The position numbers and the translations under genes were made by a program. This document shows, piece after piece, positions 57,457-64,000 of a DNA stretch of 64,000 bases. The first letter of the stretch is position 1, and the number at the start of each line of letters is the position of its first letter. This stretch comes from Mrakia gelida (Eukaryota > Basidiomycota > Tremellomycetes > Cystofilobasidiales > Mrakiaceae): positions 2,914,001 through 2,978,000 of the forward strand of contig BRON01000001.1 of the NCBI GenBank assembly GCA_024345305.1, given 5' to 3'. Below the pieces are notes generated by a model that was given only the letters and a program-made list of their open reading frames with translations, did no database searches and was not told the origin of the DNA.

Positions 57457-59231
57457 ATGGCCTCTCGGCTCGTTCTGAGAGTACCTCTCTCTCAATCAAG
57501 CTCAGCAAACCGGGCGACCTCCCTCTCGTCAGCTCGAGCGTTCACCTCTTCCTCCTCCTCCTTCTTCGCCATCTCCTCCCTCCCTCTCCGAGCACCCAAG
57601 CTCTCGACCTCGATCAAGTGTACCACCAAGAAGACCGCCTCAGCCTCTGGAGAATCCAATCCGAAAGTGAGCTCAACCTTCTCCCTCCTCTTCCCTTCCA
57701 AAGGAAACGAATCGAGCTCACCTCTCCTCCTCCTCTCTTCCTCTCTCTCTTCCCCTGCAGCCCTCGCTCGCCGCCGCTCGTCTGGCTCGGATCCAATCTA
57801 AAGTCACCCATCCCAAGCTCAACCTTACCAAGGAACTTCATTTTCAACGATACCCCTACTTGGCAGAGATCAAGGTGGCTTGCTACCTTCCTCCCTCCCC
57901 ATCTTCAACCTCCGCTTCGACCTTCTCATCCTCGATCCTCCCCTCCCTCACCGCCTCCCTCGAACCTTACTCCTCTCGGTTCCCTCTCCAACTCCTCAAA
58001 CTCCCTCCTCCTCACCTCAGCACCTCCATTTCGGGCCTCTTCACGTTCACTCGTCGAACGAACGCCGTCTACGACCACGTCAAGCGCCTTTGGGTCGAGG
58101 ACCGAATCGACGGAGAGACCGACATGCTTCAAGCGACGACGCTCGTAGTCCTCGAGGAGCAGGAGATGATGGAGATTATCAAGGGGAAGAAGGAAGGAGC
58201 TGGATTCATCGAAATGGTAGAGCGAGTCAGGGAGTTGACGGGTGTAGGGAAGGGTCAGTTGGCAAACGGGGAGATGGCGGACGAGACCACGAAGGGAAAG
58301 GTCATCTGCGTCGTTCTGGGCTGGAGTTCTTGGGAGGGGAAGGATAGGGAGGATAGGAAGTGGAGGGAGAAGGTCGTGGGGGATCTGGTGGTCAAGGGAG
58401 GGTGTTTTGTTCATGATGGTGAGCTCGTTCTTCGTTTCTTCGATCTCGCCTCGTTCTCGTCTCGTCTCGTTTGAGAGGGTTCCTCAGCTGATATCGAGTC
58501 CCTCTCAATCCCTTCTTTCGCTCTTCGTTCAACTAGTTTCAACCGTCCAAGAAGCGACCTCCTTCCTCTGGACGTCCTTCGGCCACATCGCTGTGCGACG
58601 ACACTCGTTCGTCCTTCCCCTTTCTCCCCCCTCCCCCTTCTTCCCTTTATCTTCTCTTCCTCCCTCTCCCCATCTCACTCCTCGCCCCTCCTTCTTCCCC
58701 CACTCCTCTCTCCTCCCTCCCACCCACATCACAGCCGCCTCGACCACTCCACCCTCACTCCTCCCCTTCCACCCATCAAAGTCCGTCGCACCTTCGACAC
58801 GAAGGCCCCTCGAAAGGGGGTCAACTCCCTCGACACCTTCGGTCTGATGCATCAGAAGATCACTCGGGGAAGCGAGGACAAGTCGAGAGCTATCAGGAAC
58901 GAGTTTGCGTCGCTGAGGAAGCTGTTGGAGCGGTACGATCAGGAGGAGGGGGGAGCAGCGGCGTTGCAGGAGCTTTATGTGAGTTGCTTTCTCTTCTTTC
59001 TTTCGCGAGAAGGGGGGGGGGAGCGAGGTGGGGGGTTGGGGAAGGAGATGAGATATGGGAATCTGTCGAGGAAGCTTGAAAGCAGCAACTGACTCTCGTT
59101 CGTGCTTTGCTTTCGGTTCGAATCAGCCCGTTGGAGAGAACGGGAAACCTCAGCACAAGAAGATCGGTCCTGCCTTCTCGAAGAAGGTTCACAGAATTTG
59201 GACGTCGGAGGATCCGGAGGAGGTGGTTTGA
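57457..59231 (+). CDS. Gene C, right copy: probable mitochondrial protein of unknown function (428 aa)
   Basis: Five exons: 57457-57666, 57761-58418, 58537-58606, 58735-58978 and 59127-59231. Phases 0, 1, 2, 0 agree and total 429 codons. The first 50 residues are rich in Ser, Ala and Arg with no acidic residue (MASRLVLRVPLSQSSSANRA and on), like a mitochondrial presequence. The core includes LAAARLARIQSKVTHPKLNL, ISGLFTFTRRTNAVYDHVKR, VLEEQEMMEIIKGKKEGAGF, SFLWTSFGHIAVRR, RRTFDTKAPRKGVNSLDTFG and a charged helix (NEFASLRKLLERYDQEEGG), ending PAFSKKVHRIWTSEDPEEVV. No family was recognised; a mitochondrial translation or assembly factor is possible, but that is a guess. The left copy (3562-5002) is damaged at both ends. 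Confidence 0.72.
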
Positions 59232-59361
59232 TTCGGGGGAGGCGGGTCAGTTTGATTGGGTGAGAGCCTGATTGCTTTCGACGCGACGCGACTTGATTCG
59301 TTTGGTCGAGAGCTGACTTCGGTTCCTTTCAATAAGAGTTCGCAGGTCGTTAGGAATAAAG

Positions 59362-59786
59362 ATGCATAACTGGCTCGTGGGCATGGAAGACGGGGAAAGC
59401 GGGCGGCGCTTGGGTTATCACGTTCGTTCGTTCGTTTGGTCGTTCGATTGTTCGTCCGACCCTCCTCGCACCTTCCTCCTCTCATCCTCCTCGTCGTCCA
59501 CACGAGCTGACTTTCTTTCTTTCTCTTCTTTCTCAGTAGTCATCTCAGGACTGCATCCCTGCTGGAACGCCTTCGAAGAGTCTTCGCGGGGTGGGAAGAG
59601 CGAACGTTGGTGGTTGACTCAGAGTCAATCAGGTACGAGAACGATCTCCTCGAGCTTCAGCCTTCCTCGTCCGGTCACTTACCCGCTTTTCTTCTCCGTT
59701 TTTCTCTTTGCTTCCAGACCAGGCTGTGACTGTAGCTCTGTTGCGAGAGAGGAGAGAACGAACCCAAAACTGGCCATCGTCGTGAG
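59362..59786 (+). CDS. Possible small gene between C and B (about 75 aa)
   Basis: Three exon-like pieces agree in phase. One starts with an ATG at 59362 and ends before gttcgt at about 59425. One begins after a ctcag acceptor at about 59538 and ends before gtacga near 59631. The last begins after cttccag near 59718. The joined frame reads MHNWLVGMEDGESGRRLGYH, then LHPCWNAFEESSRGGKSERW and VTVALLRERRERTQNWPSS, stop. The introns have gctgac-type branch points. There is no equivalent between the left copies of C and B. No family was recognised; it may be an untranslated or chance structure. Confidence 0.28.
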
Positions 59787-59927
59787 CCTGTTGCTTCTCC
59801 CAACACCCACTTCCTCTCCTCCCTTCCCGCACTTACTCTCTTCCCTCCCTCTCCCACTCTTCAGCTCGAGCTCTCCACCTCGGCTTGCCCCTCTCAACAC
59901 TCCTCTTACCCCCCATCTCCCCTCAAG

Positions 59928-61288
59928 ATGACCTTCCCATTCGCGCTCAGGTCGCTCAAATCGACTCCCTCTCCCCCGGCTCTCGTCGTCGTCGACCCTC
60001 AAGTTCCGCTCACCTCCTTGGAGGACCTCGACAAGGTACGTATTTGATTTTTTGGATCGCTTTCGTACTCATCGACTTCTCTATGCTGACCTCTCTTCCC
60101 TTTCTCCCGTTTCTCTCAGCTTGGTCTCTCCATCCTCTCCCTCCCCGCCGCTCTCGCCTCCCTCACACGACTCCTTCAAACCAACCCCGACCTCACCTTC
60201 GCCACCCTCGTTTCCCTCGTCACCAGACTCGACCTCTCCACCCTCCTCCCCTCCAACCAAAAACAAGAAGTCGTCCTCGAAACCCCCTCCCACTCCTTCC
60301 CTCTCGCCACCGCCGACGAGATCGCGTTCGAGCGAAAGGAGGAGGAACAGCAGCGAGGCCAAAGAACCCTCGACATCGATGCTGCCGTCCTTCGAACCTT
60401 CCCTCCTCTCTTCGTCCTACACCTCGCCCTCGGACTCCCCGACGCTCACTTCGCGAAGAAGCAGCAGCTCGTCGAGGAAGCGTTGGAGAAGTTGGTCGCT
60501 TGATGACGGACGGGTCGACGGGAGAGAGGTTGAAGGCTGCTGGGAGGCTTCCCGAGAGCATCAAGATGGCTTTGGGGATGGAGGAGAAGGTTCTCGGTGG
60601 GATCGAAGGGTGGGAGTTAGTCGAGTCGATCGCGAGGAGGATGAAGGAGAGGTTCGGCCAAGCTCAGCTTTCGTCGTCGTCGCTCGGAAACGGATCCACC
60701 TCCTCCTCCCTTCCTCTCTCAAACCAGGCCACCCGAATCCTCATTCTCACCCACTACCTCGTCGGTCGAATCTCCTCCCCCTCCTCGTTCAAGCTCACCT
60801 CAACCTCCCTCGACTCCTACGGCCGATGCCTCGCCCTCGCCCACCTCGACGCGTCCCTCCCTCCCGCCACCTCCTCCTCCTCCTTCTTCACCAAGCACGG
60901 ACCAACTTGCGTCGCTCACCTCCTCGTCAAAGCTACCAAAATCTTCCAACTCCATGGCCGAATCGAGCGAGAGGTCTCGAGGAAGGAGGAGAAGAGGATC
61001 GCTGCGTCGACGGTCGCTCGTCTCGCGATCGAGCAGGGCGATAGGGACTTCGACGAGAGGATTGGGAGGATCGAATCGAAGTCCAAATCCAGTCGACACG
61101 CGTCTTCAAAGTGTTCGGGCTCACCTCTCTCGTTGTCGGTCGGCTCGCTCGACTCCACCAACTCCACCAACTCGACCTCGTCGCCCGTCCTCCTCACCCC
61201 TCCTTCGAGTCCTCCTCGGTCGCTCAAGAAGGTCCGAGTCGACTCCTCCTCTTCCTCCGTCCTCTCCTTGGATCTCGTGCAGGGTTAA
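59928..61288 (+). pseudogene. Gene B, right copy, frameshifted
   Basis: The first exon (59928-60035) and intron position match left gene B exactly. The second exon (60120-61288) aligns with the left copy along its length but is 3n+2 long. At 60494-60501 it reads TGGTCGCT where the left copy has TGGTCGGCT: one G is missing. The frame then meets TGA at 60501-60503, giving 163 residues instead of 456. Downstream, the old frame is still open for another 260 codons (LMTDGSTGERLKAAGRLPES and on) to 61288. Decay is therefore recent, or the missing base is a sequencing error. Function of the family is unknown. Confidence 0.65.
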
Positions 61289-61675
61289 GGAGGGGATGGG
61301 ACGTCCGGCGAAGTGGGGAGGGAAGGGCGGAGGACGCGTTCGGGTTGAGGTGGTGGACGAGGTGGTGGAGGGAGAGAGGAGTGGGTGGGTGGTTGAGGGT
61401 GGGGACGGAGGACTCGTTTGTTTATAGATTTGTTTGTTGGGCTTTGGTGGAATGGGAGGAGGTGGTTGGGAGGAGGGGAGGGGAGGTGTTCGTCTTTCTT
61501 GCTTTACTTATTGATTTCGGTTCGTTCATTTCCTCTCGTCGATCACAACTTCCAGTAGGAAACCACAGAACACTTCTTCTTAGATCAAGAGCGACTGTGA
61601 GATAGACTGAAAGCGACTAAGGACAGACTCAAACGAAAGACTGGTCGCGTCGAAGAGGGACTCGAAGAAATTAAG
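61289..61675. other. Convergent intergenic region
   Basis: 387 bases between the end of right gene B (+) and the stop of coproporphyrinogen oxidase (-). The first half is G/T-rich. No gene supported. Confidence 0.45.
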
Positions 61676-63869
61676 CTACACCCAGTTCCTCGGCGTCTTC
61701 AACACGTCCATCATCTTCTCCTCCTCCGACCCCTTCTGCACCTCGAACATGTACTCCCACCGAGCGGTCTCGGGCAGACTCATCAACACGCTCTCGATCC
61801 TCGCTCCGGGGGTCATGAGTCCGAACTTGGTTCCTCGGTCGTTGACGAGGTTGAATTCGACGTCTGTGGACGAGGGCGAGACGAAGGAGAGTGAGGAGAA
61901 AGTGGGTCAGTGGGTGGACGAGAGAGAAGAGAGGGAGCGCGAACAAGAGAAGAGAGCAAGGGAAGAGAAAGGAGGAAGAAAGCGAAAACCCGTGAACTCA
62001 CATCGCCCTCTCCTCAACTGCTGCCACCTCTTCTGCTCCTCCGTAAACTTCATCGCGTGTCTCTTCTTCAAGATCGGCAAGTAACTCGGCACAAACGCAT
62101 CCCCCAACTCCTTCACAAACTCCAGAATCTCCCTCGGCTCCGGCCCAATCCCACTCGAATACTTGAGGCTCTTCTTGTGAATCTCGCTCGACGAGTCCAA
62201 ATCGTCGAAGAAGATGCCTCCAACTCCTCTCGCCTCTCCTCGATGAGGGATGTAGAAGTATTTGTCGCACCACGGCTTGAAGGCGGGGTAGTAGGACTCT
62301 CCGTGCTTGTCGCAGGCGGTCTTGAGGGTGGAGTGGAAGTGGACGGCGTCTTCTTCGAAGAGGTAGTTGGGTGTGAGGTCGGATCCGCCCCCGAACCAGG
62401 AGGCGACGGGTTTGGTGAGGTCTTTGTCGTCGTAGATTTCGAAATAGCGGATGTTGAAGTGGCACTGGGTGAGAAAAGAAGAGAGCGAGGAGAAAGGTTG
62501 GGCGATGAGTCGAGGTCGAGGACGAGAGGAGGGAGGAGAAGGGGACGAACGGTGGGAGCGAGAGGGTTGTTGGGGTGAAGAACGATGGACAGTCCGACGA
62601 CGGCGTAAGGGAGTGACTTGGTTGCTGGTTTCGAGGGAAAGAGGGAGGTGGAGAGACGAGATCGTCAGGTCGAGACGAACGAAGGAGAGGAAACGAAGCT
62701 GGAAGACTAACTGTCGACGTGCTCAAGACCAGCGTGATCGGCTCGCATCTGAGCAACGCTGTTGTAGGGAATTCAGAGACGAGAAAGAACGAAAAGAGTC
62801 AGAAAGGAGGGAGAGAAGAGCGATCGAAGAGCGAAGCGACGCGAACGAGAAGAACTCACGCTCTCGGAGGCAGCAAACCCTGAATGATCGAGATGTTGAC
62901 ACCTCCCTTCTCCAGGACAGTCCCACCCTTGATCACACACGAGATCCCCTCTCCTCCGTTGTTGGGTCGGATCCACGAGTCGTGCAAGAACCGAGCTGAA
63001 GGAGGAGCGTTCGAGAAGAGCGACGACGGAGTGGCCTCCTCCTCGAGCTTCTCGATCGACGAGGTGATGGTCTCCTGGAGGGACTTGACGTAGGCGACGA
63101 GCTCTTTGTAGATGGGAGACTGAGTGAAGAGTGTGATGATGTAGTAGTGAGCTTCGGGTGAATGTGAGGGGAGGAGGGAGGAGGGAGGGAGGGAACCAGC
63201 GAGCTCACAGTTGGAAGGATCGCAGCTTCGGCGTCGTTGGGAGAGAACTCTGAGGGTTGAGCTGTGAGAGGGACGTCGGGCTTGGTGGGTTCGTCCGCAT
63301 GAGCCTTTCAAGTTGAGAATGAAGTCAACGAAGAGGATGTCAGCAAAGCTTCTACTCGAGGTCAGCAAAGGGAGGGAAGAATCGGCTGAGCTTACCGGTT
63401 CGAGGAAGGAGGCAGTCTGACTAGCGACGCCAACGAGAACGACCAAGGATGCAAAGATCAAAGGAGCGGTCCAACAGCTCCTTCCAGTTGACGAGTTGAG
63501 CTCGGGGATGGAAGAAGAAGGAGAGGGGGAGCTGGAGGATGGAAGGGAGGTGGGGTTGCTGGAAGGAACGGAAGTCGAGGTGGCTCCTTTGATCGTCGAA
63601 GAGGAAGGAGGGAGACCGGCGAGGTTTGAAGGAGTGTAGGACAGCCGTCTCAGGGATGAGGGAGAGCTTCGGATGAGAGGAGCTGTGGTGAAGAAAGGAG
63701 AGAAAGGAGAGATGGCAGGAGAGGGAAGGAAGGGAAGAGATGTGAGCTTCGTCTTTCTCCGCCATCGCTCGAGGCTTCTTCTCTTCCCTTCTGCTGCCGA
63801 AGACACGATGGACGAACCAGTAAACCGAGGTTGAGAAAAGCAAGCTGCTCGAGCGAGTCGGATCGACAT
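61676..63869 (-). CDS. HEM13: Coproporphyrinogen III oxidase, oxygen-dependent
   Basis: A multi-exon gene on minus, ATG at 63869, stop at 61676-61678. The core is a clear HemF-type enzyme: [136 protein letters not shown] and [18 protein letters not shown]. It converts coproporphyrinogen III to protoporphyrinogen IX in heme synthesis, using O2. The N-terminus is extended by about 150 residues: a basic, Ser-rich presequence-like start ([17 protein letters not shown], then [16 protein letters not shown]) and a hydrophobic helix ([18 protein letters not shown]). This suggests a mitochondrial, membrane-attached enzyme, unlike the cytosolic one of Saccharomyces. The first intron (63683-63817) is chosen on frame and a gttcgt donor. 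Confidence 0.95.
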
Positions 63870-64000
63870 CTTGGGAGAAGGAGGGAAGGGAATGAGCTGG
63901 TCGTTGAGAGAAGAAAGCGAAGGTCGGTCGAGCTCGCAAGAGGGAAAGCGAGAAAGGGAGCCGCGTGGGGAAAAGAAGAGCTCGAATCGACGGGAAAAAC
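63870..64000. promoter_or_regulatory. Upstream region of coproporphyrinogen oxidase (partial)
   Basis: 131 bases to the window edge on the 5' side of the gene. Purine-rich on plus, so the leader is pyrimidine-rich on the coding strand. No specific heme- or oxygen-response site was recognised. Confidence 0.35.

Noticed and set aside
2648..60000. Mirror arms as an assembly artefact (collapsed or folded haplotypes)
   Set aside because: The copies differ by many substitutions and small indels while keeping intron positions, and the arms contain different single-copy genes.

Overview
The window is nuclear DNA of a fungus, most likely a basidiomycete yeast of the Pucciniomycotina (Microbotryomycetes, Rhodotorula/Sporobolomyces type). 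The reasons are the GC-rich sequence, genes split by many 60-120 nt introns (donors gtgagt or gttcgt, a ctgac branch point, an ag acceptor), and families typical of basidiomycetes (CPL1-like secreted proteins, a DUF6534-like membrane protein, a Skn7 HSF/response-regulator factor, a fungal macro-sirtuin fusion). No bacterial gene, CRISPR array, rRNA, transposon or convincing tRNA was seen. All gene models come from reading frames and splice sites only.

Layout. Left arm (1-15 kb): the 3' end of an unidentified gene (+), two lineage-specific genes called B and C here (both -), a bZIP factor (+), two broken F-box-like genes (-), an F-box scrap (+) and a CPL1-like secreted protein (+). Centre (15-48 kb): Zn-macro/sirtuin fusion (-), a small signal-peptide protein (-), an MCT-like MFS transporter (-), SKN7 (-), a DUF6534-like membrane protein (-), a TPT-family transporter (-), then on + a membrane-anchored SGNH hydrolase, an SDR, a GST and a CFA20-domain protein, followed by a GT61 glycosyltransferase (-) and an F-box protein (-). 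Right arm (48-64 kb): a second CPL1-like gene (-), an F-box remnant (-), an intact F-box-like gene (-), a Fet3-type ferroxidase (-), second copies of C and B (both +), and coproporphyrinogen III oxidase (-).

The most striking large-scale structure is a mirror. B, C, the F-box-like family and the CPL1-like gene occur in the left arm and again, in inverted order and mostly inverted orientation, in the right arm, around a centre that is single copy. Intron positions are shared by the copies. Decay looks complementary. Left B is intact while right B has lost one base and hits an early stop. Right C is intact with a mitochondrial-type leader, while left C has lost that leader and ends early. Several F-box copies carry an in-frame stop, a frameshift or are fragments.

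Functional themes are iron and heme (ferroxidase, coproporphyrinogen oxidase), oxidative stress and signalling (SKN7, GST, bZIP), ADP-ribose chemistry (macro-sirtuin), and the cell surface or secretory pathway (CPL1-like, GT61, SGNH hydrolase, TPT transporter). They are separate transcription units; nothing in the sequence shows a dedicated metabolic cluster. An 8-bp palindrome, GACGCGTC, recurs in many introns and is unexplained.
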